Source: Pleurocapsa minor HA4230-MV1
GTDB taxonomy: Bacteria > Cyanobacteriota > Cyanobacteriia > Cyanobacteriales > Xenococcaceae
Assembly (NCBI GenBank): GCA_019359095.1
Contig: JAHHHZ010000017.1
Span: forward strand, 1-64,000
DNA: 64,000 nt
Reading direction: 5' to 3'
The notes beneath the pieces are model-generated. The model was given only the letters and a program-made list of their open reading frames with translations. It had not been told where the DNA came from and ran no database searches. Positions 54,094 to 62,985 of this stretch are shown here, piece after piece. Position 1 is the first letter of the stretch, and each line of letters starts with the position of its first letter. The position numbers were made by a program, and so were the translations under genes.

Positions 54094-55914
54094 TTGATGA
54101 TGAAATTATCTCAACTACCAGTAAAAATATTATTGTCATGTATCTGTATTATCCTGGCGACAGAATCAGCGCGTTCTCAATCAGGTAATATGTCCGATAT
54201 TACGCAGCCTAGTCCTGATGCCATGATTAATCAGCCCGATCAGGATGAAGGCAATACAGTTGATAATTTAGGAGAAAACACTGCGGGGGATATCGTCGAA
54301 GAAGTTCCCGTTAACAGTAGTCAACCCAATAGTCAAATAGAAACTGTTAGTCCAGAAGCTGATAGTACTATTAATATTCAATCTGAAATTGTTGAGAGCG
54401 AACCAGTAACTGTAGAAGAAACTGCTGAAGTTGCTAACTCGCCTGAGTCTGATGAAATAGTTGAAAAATTAGTTGACGAAGCTGATGCTAGAGAAGTTAA
54501 AAAATCTGAGGAAGTGGAGGAAGAAAAAGTAGCAGAGAAAGATTCTCAGCCAGCAGTGGAGCAGTTAGATCGCGTAGCATATGAAACTCAGTTTCAAGAA
54601 GCACCTGGCGATTTAGCCATTTTTATGCAGGAAGAATTTCAATTAAATCAGTTAATTGGTTCTACGGGAATTGAACTTTATGGCACTGTACCTTCGGTCA
54701 AAGAGATTTCTCAGAGATTAGCTCAGTTAGCTGAACAAACAGGCAAAAAACCTGCTTTTATCAATATCTCTCTTCAAGAGAATCAGCTAGAATCATTGGT
54801 GGTTCTACCTGAGCAAGTACAGGCTAATGCCAAAACTTCATTGGTGGCATCGTCGAAGTTAAAGGGTGTTGATGCGCCAGCAGCCTCCCAAGCCTCATTG
54901 ATCCGTAAAACAGTCAAGAATACCTCTCGTAAAGATATTCTTGCCAAGGCAACAGAATTTCGCGCTGAAATTGGTGATGTGCGGAAACTCAATCTAAATG
55001 ACTACAAAAAGTCCTCACAAGAGCTATACAATGTCCTAATTAAACCCATAGAAGCAGAACTTCAAGCTAATAAAATTGATGTTTTGGTGTTTTCGATGGA
55101 TTCAGGCTTGCGTTTATTACCCGTCGCAGCACTTTATGATGGTCAACAATTCTTGGTTGAAAAGTATGCGATGGGAATTGTCCCTAGTTTTGGCTTGACC
55201 GATACTCGTTACGTGAGTCCAGATGAAGCTTCCATTTTGGCAATGGGCGCATCTGAATTTAAAGAGCAAGCATCCTTACCAACTATGCCTATTGAACTGA
55301 AGACGATTGTGAGTAATCCCCGTCGTGGAGAGTCATTTCTGAATCAGCAATTTACAATTCCCAATTTTGTGGCTCAAAACAGTCGCGAAACACCATTCTC
55401 AATTATTCATTTAGGTACTCATGCTGAATTCAAAGCAGGTGATTTAAGCGATTCTTACATCCAGTTTTATGATGAACAGCTCAAAATACCTCAGCTACAA
55501 CAATTATCAGACCAACTTGGTTGGAACACTGATGATACGCCGATTGAATTAATGGTTTTAAGTGCTTGTGAAACTGCTTTGGGAGACAAAGATGCCGAGC
55601 TTGGTTTTGCGGGATTAGCGGTACAGGCGGGGGTAAAATCTGCATTGGCTAGTCTCTGGTATGTTAGTGATTTGGGGACTTTAGCCATGATGGGTGAGTT
55701 TTACGATCAGCTAGATAGTACTTTGAATAAAGCAGAGGCCTTGCGTCAAACTCAGATAGCAATGCTGCGAGGCAATGTCAAGATTGATAGCAAGCAGGTT
55801 AAGTTATCCAATGGCAAAGATTTACCTCTACCAGCAGATTTTCCCGACGGTACTTTAAGTCTCAATCATCCTTATTTCTGGTCAGCATTTACCATGATTG
55901 GTAATTGGAATTAG
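54094..55914 (+). CDS. Exported CHAT-domain caspase-like protease
   Basis: 606 residues. Signal peptide (~1-29, ending SARSQ), then ~130 residues of acidic disordered sequence rich in Glu, Val and Ser. The CHAT domain spans ~300-605. The catalytic dyad is visible: His443 in IIHLGTHAEFK and Cys492 in LMVLSACETALGD. SLWYVSDLGT and HPYFWSAFTMIGNW are further family signatures. CHAT proteases are clan CD peptidases; several act in regulated cleavage or immunity. Export is common in cyanobacterial members. The partner is probably the beta-barrel gene immediately upstream; substrate unknown. Confidence 0.9.
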   Translation: MMMKLSQLPVKILLSCICIILATESARSQSGNMSDITQPSPDAMINQPDQDEGNTVDNLGENTAGDIVEEVPVNSSQPNSQIETVSPEADSTINIQSEIVESEPVTVEETAEVANSPESDEIVEKLVDEADAREVKKSEEVEEEKVAEKDSQPAVEQLDRVAYETQFQEAPGDLAIFMQEEFQLNQLIGSTGIELYGTVPSVKEISQRLAQLAEQTGKKPAFINISLQENQLESLVVLPEQVQANAKTSLVASSKLKGVDAPAASQASLIRKTVKNTSRKDILAKATEFRAEIGDVRKLNLNDYKKSSQELYNVLIKPIEAELQANKIDVLVFSMDSGLRLLPVAALYDGQQFLVEKYAMGIVPSFGLTDTRYVSPDEASILAMGASEFKEQASLPTMPIELKTIVSNPRRGESFLNQQFTIPNFVAQNSRETPFSIIHLGTHAEFKAGDLSDSYIQFYDEQLKIPQLQQLSDQLGWNTDDTPIELMVLSACETALGDKDAELGFAGLAVQAGVKSALASLWYVSDLGTLAMMGEFYDQLDSTLNKAEALRQTQIAMLRGNVKIDSKQVKLSNGKDLPLPADFPDGTLSLNHPYFWSAFTMIGNWN

Positions 55915-55967
55915 TCTAGAGTAGAAAAGTATTTTAGACTATTCATGGGACAGATTTGCATCCCCAG

Positions 55968-56231
55968 TTATTTTTCTAGGCGTACTACATACCACTGTAG
56001 GTAATGATCTGCACTAATATCTAACTCAAAATAGTTATCAAGTAAGTGTTGAGCCTGTAATTCTGGTGATTCAAACTGTTCCAGCTCTCTGGGAATAATT
56101 ACTTCTGGTTGCTGTAACAGATGAGCTAGCTTGGTTTTCAGTTCGGCTGAATTCATAAATTGTTCAGGCTGATCTGATTCGAGGACAACATAACCATCCT
56201 CCTGATACATAATCGGATCGGGCATAGTCAA
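55968..56231 (-). CDS. crr7: Chlororespiratory reduction 7 (CRR7) family protein
   Basis: 87 residues, soluble. PDPIMYQEDGYVVLESDQPE at the start and AQHLLDNYFELDISADHYLQ with WYVVRLEK at the end match CRR7. In plants this protein is needed for chloroplast NDH complex biogenesis; cyanobacterial homologs are presumed to serve NDH-1 or a related role. Convergent with the CHAT gene and divergent from selO. Confidence 0.88.
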   Translation of the reverse strand: MTMPDPIMYQEDGYVVLESDQPEQFMNSAELKTKLAHLLQQPEVIIPRELEQFESPELQAQHLLDNYFELDISADHYLQWYVVRLEK

Positions 56232-56317
56232 AAAGGGACTAAAAGTTAGTTAATTAATAATTACTGTAAAACTAATTGAATTTAGAAGCTAGTTGAGAAC
56301 TAGATATTTTTATCCTT

Positions 56318-57730
56318 ATGGCAACAAGTCTCAACCCGCTGCTCAACCTTCAATATGAACCCATGATGGAAAACTTGGGTGATGACTACTACGATATTGT
56401 TGCTGCTGCGGATTTTCCTAGCCATTTTCTCCGTTATCGTAACGATCGCCTGTTACCATTATTGGGATTAAAACCAGAGTTAGTGACCGACGGCGACTTT
56501 ATTGCTGCTTTTGGTCAATTCAGCGGGGTCAGACCTTTTTTGGCTCTACGTTATCATGGTTATCAATTTGGCGCTTATAATCCCTTTCTGGGGGATGGTA
56601 GGGGCTTTTTATACGGTCAGGTTCGCGGTGTAGATGGTAATTTATACGATTTAGGAACTAAAGGATCGGGGAGAACGCCTTATTCCCGCAGTGCTGATGG
56701 TCGGTTAACTCTCAAGGGTGGTGTTAGGGAAGTGTTAGCAGGGGAGGCACTACATCAGCTAGGAGTAAATACTTCTCGTTGTTTAAGCTTGATTGAGACG
56801 GGGGAAGCTTTATGGCGAGGAGATGAACCTTCCCCCACTCGTTCTGCGGTAATGGTGCGGTTGAGTAAGTCCCATATTCGTTTTGGCACTTTAGAAAGAC
56901 TACATTATCTACAACGTCCAGATTTGATTAGTAAATTATTAGATAGTGCGATCGCTGTTTACTATCCAGATATTCCTGACGATGAGGATAAATATAACCA
57001 GTTTTACGCTCAGTTAGTCATGAGGGTGGCGCAGTTGGCAGCACAATGGATGGCGGCAGGCTTTTGTCATGGTGTTCTCAATACTGATAATATGTCGATC
57101 GCTGGGGAAAGTTTTGATTATGGCCCCTATGCCTTTATTCCTACCTATGACGCTCGATTTACCGCTGCCAGCTTTGACTATGGTGGGCGCTATAGCTATG
57201 GTAATCAACCCTATATTTGTCGGTTTAATTTAGAGTTACTGCAAAAACCCCTGGCAATGATTACAGAACAATCGAGTTTGGAAATCGGCTTGGCGCAGTT
57301 TGACGACTACTATCAACAACATTATCAACAGTTGATGCTACAAAAACTAGGGTTTGAGGCTGATTTGGGAAAGATCGCTCATGAATTATCAACTCAGACA
57401 ATTAACTTATTAAGAGATACCGAGATTAGCTATCATGGTTTCTTTGCTGAATTAGCTCAAGGATTCGATTCTCGTTGGTGCGAAGAGCAGGAGTTAATTT
57501 TAGCCAACGCTACTTTTTCTTGGCAAATTACCGACAATTGGCGCAGTATTTATCATCAATGCCTTAATCAAGTCTCCCCAGACAATATGAAAGAAATTGG
57601 CGATCGCCTTAAGATTCATAACCCTCAGACTGCTTTATTACGTCCTGTAATTGAATCCGTTTGGCGATCGATTAGTGAGGAGAATGATTGGCAACCTTTG
57701 ACAAACTTGCTTCATGATCTTCAGCAGTAA
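56318..57730 (+). CDS. selO: Protein adenylyltransferase SelO (YdiU family)
   Basis: 470 residues, full length. A pseudokinase-fold enzyme that transfers AMP to protein Ser/Thr/Tyr; involved in redox stress. Family signatures: FAAFGQF-like [32 protein letters not shown] and [20 protein letters not shown] (ATP binding and the conserved Lys), and [20 protein letters not shown] followed by [10 protein letters not shown], which contains the metal-binding Asn/Asp. Unlike many homologs it has no C-terminal selenocysteine-type extension. Confidence 0.95.
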   Translation: MATSLNPLLNLQYEPMMENLGDDYYDIVAAADFPSHFLRYRNDRLLPLLGLKPELVTDGDFIAAFGQFSGVRPFLALRYHGYQFGAYNPFLGDGRGFLYGQVRGVDGNLYDLGTKGSGRTPYSRSADGRLTLKGGVREVLAGEALHQLGVNTSRCLSLIETGEALWRGDEPSPTRSAVMVRLSKSHIRFGTLERLHYLQRPDLISKLLDSAIAVYYPDIPDDEDKYNQFYAQLVMRVAQLAAQWMAAGFCHGVLNTDNMSIAGESFDYGPYAFIPTYDARFTAASFDYGGRYSYGNQPYICRFNLELLQKPLAMITEQSSLEIGLAQFDDYYQQHYQQLMLQKLGFEADLGKIAHELSTQTINLLRDTEISYHGFFAELAQGFDSRWCEEQELILANATFSWQITDNWRSIYHQCLNQVSPDNMKEIGDRLKIHNPQTALLRPVIESVWRSISEENDWQPLTNLLHDLQQ

Positions 57731-57736
57731 TTAGTA

Positions 57737-57757
57737 ATACCACAAGGGTACAATATC
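57737..57757. repeat. 21-bp dispersed element TACCACAAGGGTA...
   Basis: TACCACAAGGGTACAATATC A: identical except for two transitions to the copy near 40241 between nrtB and nrtC. TACC-ACAAG-GGTA is a small inverted repeat. Both copies are followed by heptamer-like AGTAATTAGTAAT or AGTTAGAAGTCAG phrases. Confidence 0.7.
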
Positions 57758-57776
57758 AGTAATTAGTAATCAGTAA

Positions 57777-58652
57777 CTAAACAATTCGGTTTGAGCTATC
57801 TTTACTAACATGTACAAACTGTGAAAACACTTTCTGAAAGTGCTTACTTCCCCTAAGCAAACAAAAAGTAATGATAGCAAGTACTTGATAGTTAAATAAT
57901 AAAGAGATATCACGCTCATTAACTGCCGTAGCACTCAAGATCAAAAGATAAATCAGTAAGTAAAAAAAGTAGCGCGGGAAATCCATCGGCCAGTCACTAT
58001 TTTTACCCCCCAGGTAACGATATAAAACATACTGTATTGAACGAATTAAAATCTTACTAATGAGTAAAATTAAGCCAACTGTATTAGTAGTTAGAAGAAC
58101 TAAATAACCACAGTAACGGCAAGCTTGCAACAAGAAATAGAACCATACTCGACTCTGCTTATTGAGCTGATTATAAATATGAAATAAAAATCTTAAGAGC
58201 AATAAAAAAGCAGCCCAATACAAAAAACTTTCAGATATTTGAAATAGTTCTCGATGATAATTACCAAATATCGCCGTGCCGAGATGAACACCTTTAATTG
58301 CTATTTCTTGATAAAGAACAGCTATGCCTAAGATAGAAAAGACAACAGCCCAGATCCAAGGTTGCCACAGTTGAAACGAATATTTATAAGAATTATAGTT
58401 ATACGAAAGTACTGCTTTATCTTCAAATTTTTCCCCTAAGATGTCATTTTCAATGTAGCCAATTTCATAGATACACCAAAAAGATACCTGTAGCAGAAAT
58501 AACCCCAAGGCATTTGTCCAAGGATGAGAACTAACGAAACTGAAAGCTAGGAGCAAGATCAGAAAATCTTCTCCCAAGACACTCAATAAAAAAAAGTTTT
58601 GATCGGGCCTTTTAATTTTTTCTGAATAAAAAAACGGTATATAAATATTCAC
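57777..58652 (-). CDS. Multi-pass membrane protein, possibly UbiA-like
   Basis: 291 residues with about seven to eight transmembrane helices. The segment IYEIGYIENDILGEKFEDKA at ~60-80 vaguely recalls the NDxxD-type first Asp-rich motif of UbiA prenyltransferases, but the spacing is not canonical and a second DxxxD motif is not evident. It may be a divergent UbiA-like enzyme or an unrelated membrane protein. No operon partner. I do not assign a function. Confidence 0.5.
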   Translation of the reverse strand: MNIYIPFFYSEKIKRPDQNFFLLSVLGEDFLILLLAFSFVSSHPWTNALGLFLLQVSFWCIYEIGYIENDILGEKFEDKAVLSYNYNSYKYSFQLWQPWIWAVVFSILGIAVLYQEIAIKGVHLGTAIFGNYHRELFQISESFLYWAAFLLLLRFLFHIYNQLNKQSRVWFYFLLQACRYCGYLVLLTTNTVGLILLISKILIRSIQYVLYRYLGGKNSDWPMDFPRYFFYLLIYLLILSATAVNERDISLLFNYQVLAIITFCLLRGSKHFQKVFSQFVHVSKDSSNRIV

Positions 58653-59211
58653 GCGGATATCCTGAAATTTTAGTTTCTAAATTTAATTTTTAATGATTAC
58701 TATTTGTTTGTGTTTAATCTCTACACTCTCTAGTTGTGAATTAATTACAACTTTAATTAAGTGTATTTAAGCAAAAAACTAACTTTAATAACTTAAAATC
58801 TGCTATTTTACATTTTTAAAACCGCTGATTTAAATAGCCAACATTTAATTAGCGCAAAAAGTATAGTAGTATCACAATAATATGTTGCTCAACGCCTAGA
58901 TTAAAGCTTTAATTGAAATTAAATTATCAGTTGCACAGCAATAGCTTGACGTTATCTTATCTAAAGAATGAATAATTTTTAGATTACTAGCAAAATTTTT
59001 ATTCGTAATCTTGCAGATGAGTTAACTTAATTGAATGCTTATTTGTTTAATCATTTAATTAAGTCGGGATAATTTAGCCGTAACTTTAAATATTATTAAA
59101 ATGTTATTATAGTTTTGTTATTAATTCTAGTAATTCATAAGAAGTTTATCTTACGACAATAGATTAATGGTCATAATTTCATCTAAATAGATCAAAAAGA
59201 TTGTTTCCTAT
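58653..59211. other. AT-rich intergenic region, nothing identified
   Basis: About 560 bases of very AT-rich sequence between two minus-strand genes, with no credible open frame or strong hairpin. It must contain the promoter of the membrane protein gene at 57777. Confidence 0.35.
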
Positions 59212-59922
59212 TTACCCTAACTCTTCCTGCAACATGTTCTGATAAATTTGGGGTAAATAATTGCTCATAGAATTAGTCTCAATTCCGTATCCTAAACTAG
59301 TCCAAGTTCCTGAGAGTAATTCAAGCACCTGAGTTACTTCTCCCTGTCGTAGTAACTGGGGAATATCCATTCCCCAAGCCTGAGAATCACTAAGCCAAGC
59401 ATAAACCACCGCATCTTGGTATTCAGCTTCAAAACTATAGCTTTTCCAACGCCAAAAACCCCCAGGATGAGGATGATACTGCTGTGCTGTCCGATTCCAA
59501 GTAAAGTCGAGCATTTGATAACGTCCCGCAGCAGTCGTACAATTACCAGTATTTGGCCCCGCGACAATGGTGACGCAAAGCTGAGGATGCTCACTTAAGT
59601 CTTCAACCTGCTTGCCACCATAAATGACGTTGTAGGGACGACTAACATTAGCTTCGCTAGCGGTAATCGTGCGCATCAAAGCTCTAACATAAGGATCTCC
59701 CCCACCCATAACTAAGGGTTGAGTGCCAGATACATTAGGAGTATAGTGGCCTTGAGGATTAGGTTGCTCTGAATGCCAGTGTCCGTAAAGCTTGGATAAC
59801 ATTTGCTCAGATTGTTGCCACCAAAAATTTCTGGGTTCTTGGCTGATACTTCCTAAAGTCCCCAGGAATAATACCAAACAACTGAAATAGAAAAACTTTT
59901 TGGCTTGATTAGCTAACTGCAT
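59212..59922 (-). CDS. Secreted phage-lambda-R-like muralytic enzyme
   Basis: 236 residues. The N-terminal hydrophobic segment at ~10-26 is a signal peptide or anchor. The domain at ~78-232 follows the lambda endolysin R / GH24-like pattern: ALMRTITASEANVSRPYNVI with the catalytic Glu90, YGGKQVEDLSEHPQ, NCTTAAGRYQMLDFTWN and a C-terminal LLSGTWTSLGYG. This matches R in order (SEG...YDVIVGG...DYSDHP...GAGRYQ...WASLPGAGYG). It would cleave peptidoglycan glycan strands in the periplasm. Chromosomal context has no other phage genes, so a domesticated cell-wall enzyme is likely. Confidence 0.8.
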   Translation of the reverse strand: MQLANQAKKFFYFSCLVLFLGTLGSISQEPRNFWWQQSEQMLSKLYGHWHSEQPNPQGHYTPNVSGTQPLVMGGGDPYVRALMRTITASEANVSRPYNVIYGGKQVEDLSEHPQLCVTIVAGPNTGNCTTAAGRYQMLDFTWNRTAQQYHPHPGGFWRWKSYSFEAEYQDAVVYAWLSDSQAWGMDIPQLLRQGEVTQVLELLSGTWTSLGYGIETNSMSNYLPQIYQNMLQEELG

Positions 59923-59996
59923 CTATGTTGATTGTCTGAGGACAAGGGATAGTTTAATACTTTAAAAGATCTGAATTACAGATGATCATCATGGCT

Positions 59997-61592
59997 TCAA
60001 GTATTATTGGCTAACTGTTCTACTTCAGTAGTAATCTGCTGAATTTGCGCTTTAATATTTGCCGTTTCTTTAGCGATCGACTCAGCAGTAGCTATTTTAC
60101 TAGCAAGTTCCTCCTGTTGAGGTCGAATTACATTAGCAAACTGTTGCAGGCATTTATTTAATTCTGCTGCTAAAGCATCCTTAAGACTCTTGGTATAGTT
60201 TTCTTGGAGACTACGATAATTTTGTTCTAACTCTGCTTTAAGTTTTCTCCGTCTTCTGGGTAAGGCATCAAAGCTCATTAAACTAAATAACCCTGCAACC
60301 ACAAAAGCCGTCGTGTCTGCTGAAATTGAACTAAATATGAGTTGTCCACCCACTCCCGTTGCTGCTGCGGTGATTCCCAGTTTCCAGAAACTCTCTAAAC
60401 CTTCTTCTGTTGCTGTCTTAATCTTAGTGGCAAATTCGTTGCTATTTAAGCGATCGGTATTAATCGGCGGGAGCGCTAAAGTATCCTCAGAGACAGTGAT
60501 GGCAGTAGATAGATCTTCCTTGGCTTCTCTAATAATTCGTTCGCGGTACTTTTGAAAAGTGGCGATCGCCTCTTGAAAGATGTCTTGCAGATTTTTATCT
60601 AACTGAATATCCTTAATTGTCTTAGCCAATCGTTCTTCGAGAAAGTCTTCTTCTTTAGTAATTTTGCGTTTAACAACGGTTAAAAACCCCGTATTATTAT
60701 CAATTAATTCGTTGGTTTCTGTAATTAAATTGGTAAACAAATCTTCAATATTATCGCGAAAAATACCAAATAAAAGATTGTACTCTTCTAGTCTTTCCTC
60801 AATTCTACGGGAGGTACGGTCAAAAATAACTTTGTCCGACTGTAATTTGGCTTTAATCGATTCGTTTTTCTGTTCTAATTGTTCTAGATAAACTAATAAC
60901 GAATTCTGTGGGCCACGCAGCTTAAGCTTAACTTTTTCTCCTTCTGCCAAAAATGCCAACAAAAAGCTTTTAAGCTCATCCATCCCGCTACCTGTTTTTG
61001 CTGAAATCGTAAAGACAGGGGGCATTTCTGTGAGGATTTCTTTTAAACCTTCGCTAACATATTCACGGATTTGCTTTGCTTCGTCGTCGGTAACTAAATC
61101 GGCTTTATTAATCACCACAATAATTTTCCGCGCCCAAGTTTGATCGACTAAGGTTAAAAAATCTTGCTCAGATTTACTCAAAGGACGCTCAACAGAAGTA
61201 ACGAACAAAATAATATCCGCCTGCTGGAGATAATTTTCTGTTAACTCTTGGTGTTGCTCAATAATCGAGTTAGTACCTGGACTATCAATAAAGACTAAGC
61301 CACCAAAGCCTTCGGGATTATAAGCGTGAATTTCTTGGGTGGTAGGCAAAAAACCCACTGTGGCAATTTCTTGATTGTTGAGTTGATTGAGTAAACTAGA
61401 CTTGCCTGCGTTAAATTCACCACAGATAAAGATCGAAAAGGGATTAGCTAGCTGCTGCTTGAGTACTTCAGTATCGGGGTCGAAATTGGGAAAAAGTACC
61501 TTTGCCTCCACAAACAAACCTTCAACTTGCTGGATGGTTTGCAAGCTACGGTCAAAAAGTTGCTGTTGTTCTCCTGAAAGAGTTAGAGGCAT
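59997..61592 (-). CDS. Bacterial dynamin-like GTPase
   Basis: 531 residues. GTPase domain ~45-230: P-loop GEFNAGKSSLLNQL, switch/G3 FIDSPGTNSI and G4 VINKADLV. After it come long helices with an assembly-type stalk, a hydrophobic paddle of two helices (~380-430, GITAAATGVGGQLIF and TTAFVVAGLFSLMSF), then a further coiled coil to the C terminus. This layout matches the cyanobacterial BDLP family, which binds and remodels membranes with GTP. Single gene, divergent from the ABC permease. Confidence 0.9.
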   Translation of the reverse strand: MPLTLSGEQQQLFDRSLQTIQQVEGLFVEAKVLFPNFDPDTEVLKQQLANPFSIFICGEFNAGKSSLLNQLNNQEIATVGFLPTTQEIHAYNPEGFGGLVFIDSPGTNSIIEQHQELTENYLQQADIILFVTSVERPLSKSEQDFLTLVDQTWARKIIVVINKADLVTDDEAKQIREYVSEGLKEILTEMPPVFTISAKTGSGMDELKSFLLAFLAEGEKVKLKLRGPQNSLLVYLEQLEQKNESIKAKLQSDKVIFDRTSRRIEERLEEYNLLFGIFRDNIEDLFTNLITETNELIDNNTGFLTVVKRKITKEEDFLEERLAKTIKDIQLDKNLQDIFQEAIATFQKYRERIIREAKEDLSTAITVSEDTLALPPINTDRLNSNEFATKIKTATEEGLESFWKLGITAAATGVGGQLIFSSISADTTAFVVAGLFSLMSFDALPRRRRKLKAELEQNYRSLQENYTKSLKDALAAELNKCLQQFANVIRPQQEELASKIATAESIAKETANIKAQIQQITTEVEQLANNT

Positions 61593-61828
61593 ATATTCTC
61601 TTCCTTAATCATAAATTTTAATCACAGCTTTTAGCTCTTAATCCATCAGATGACTAATAACCAAAGGCTACTCTAAATTAAAGCAGTTTTTCTGCTCATC
61701 GTGTTAGGACTTTAAGTTTAACTAAAAATGTCTATCTTGAGAATGACTATCTTAAGAGACTTGTTGCTAAATTCAGCAGCATCTTTAGCTATAATGCCGA
61801 GCAGATTGAGCCGATTACGCCCTAAATT

Positions 61829-62695
61829 ATGACCACTAGTATTAGATTACCCCGTCAATTTCGCCTGACCCTATCTCAAAGCCTAACTTTAATTGGGCTG
61901 ATGATTACTCTGAGCTTTATGGCGATCGCTTTTCTCGCTCCCACATTGCAAAATATTGGCTGGTTACAAGATCCCACCGAAGCCCTAGCTAATCCGATCC
62001 ACGAAGCCCCAGGGGCTGATTATTGGTTTGGCACAACTCGCCAGGGTTATGATGTTTTTTCCCGTACCTTGTTTGGAACTCAGGCTGCTTTGAAAGTAGT
62101 GGCGTTGGCAACTACTATGAGCCTGATTATTGGTGTTCCCTTGGGGTTGGTTAGTGGCTATTTAGGGGGCAAGATAGATCGGGTTTTGATCTTCTTTATG
62201 GATACCATCTATACCCTGCCAGGATTACTGTTGTCCGTCACTCTAGCGTTTGTGGTGGGTCAAGGGGTCATCAATGCAGCGATCGCCCTCAGTATTGCCT
62301 ATATTCCTCAGTACTACCGTATTGTACGCAACCATACCACTAGCGTTAAGACCGAACTATTTATTGAAGCAGCGCAGGCCATGGGCGCACCTACAACTAG
62401 GATTTTAACCCGCTATCTGTTTTTTAACGTCATTCAAAGCGTTCCTGTGTTGTTCACCCTCAATGCTGCCGATGCCATTCTCATCTTGGGTGGTTTGGGC
62501 TTTTTGGGTTTAGGACTCCCGCCTGAAGTACCAGAATGGGGTCACGATCTACGTTTAGCTTTAGATGCCTTACCGATCGGGATTTGGTGGTCTGCTACTT
62601 TTCCTGGTTTGGCTATGACCATCTTAGTGACAGGCTTATCCTTAGTCGGGGAAGGATTAGGAGATATGTTGAATCCTGGCTTGAAAAATAAGTAA
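61829..62695 (+). CDS. Dpp/Opp-type ABC transporter permease
   Basis: 288 residues: N-terminal helix (~20-42), a periplasmic stretch with HEAPGADYWFGTTRQGYDVF, the signature of DppC/OppC permeases (xxPxxxHxFGTDxxGRDVFSR), then five helices with the EAA loop EAAQAMGAPTTRILTRYLFF. Transports peptides, nickel or similar substrates with partners not found here. An isolated permease is unusual but common in cyanobacteria, where these systems are scattered. Confidence 0.92.
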   Translation: MTTSIRLPRQFRLTLSQSLTLIGLMITLSFMAIAFLAPTLQNIGWLQDPTEALANPIHEAPGADYWFGTTRQGYDVFSRTLFGTQAALKVVALATTMSLIIGVPLGLVSGYLGGKIDRVLIFFMDTIYTLPGLLLSVTLAFVVGQGVINAAIALSIAYIPQYYRIVRNHTTSVKTELFIEAAQAMGAPTTRILTRYLFFNVIQSVPVLFTLNAADAILILGGLGFLGLGLPPEVPEWGHDLRLALDALPIGIWWSATFPGLAMTILVTGLSLVGEGLGDMLNPGLKNK

Positions 62696-62744
62696 GGATC
62701 TATTTATTTATTGATTTTTTGTTTGGTTTAACTATCTTCCGTAA

Positions 62745-62985
62745 GAAGTCCCTCGCTTCAGCGACGGGATAAATTACGGGCTGGGTCTTGCTTGCCCGTC
62801 TACATATTTGCGTAACTGCTCTATAAGCTTTGTTATATTTAGTTTTCATCAAGTATTATTTGATTGTCGGTGACAATGATATAATTATCTCATCCTAAAG
62901 GACTTGTCTACCGAACTAAGCGGCATATGCGGAGCAGTATCCTTTAGGACAAGTCGCATAGTTGGAGATACCGCTTCGCATATGA
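62745..62985. repeat. IS-end-like hairpin and three dispersed-repeat copies upstream of tnpB
   Basis: At 62748-62768, TCCC-TCGC-TTCA-GCGA-CGGGA forms a hairpin typical of IS605-family ends; on the other strand it reads CCCGTCGCTGAAGCGAGGGA, often found at IS right ends. At 62893-62985 are copies of the CCTAAAGGA repeat, including CATATGCGGAGCAGTATCC-TTTAGGAC (62924-62951) and the inverted GATACCGCTTCGCATATG (62968-62985), whose last three bases are the tnpB start codon. Confidence 0.65.
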
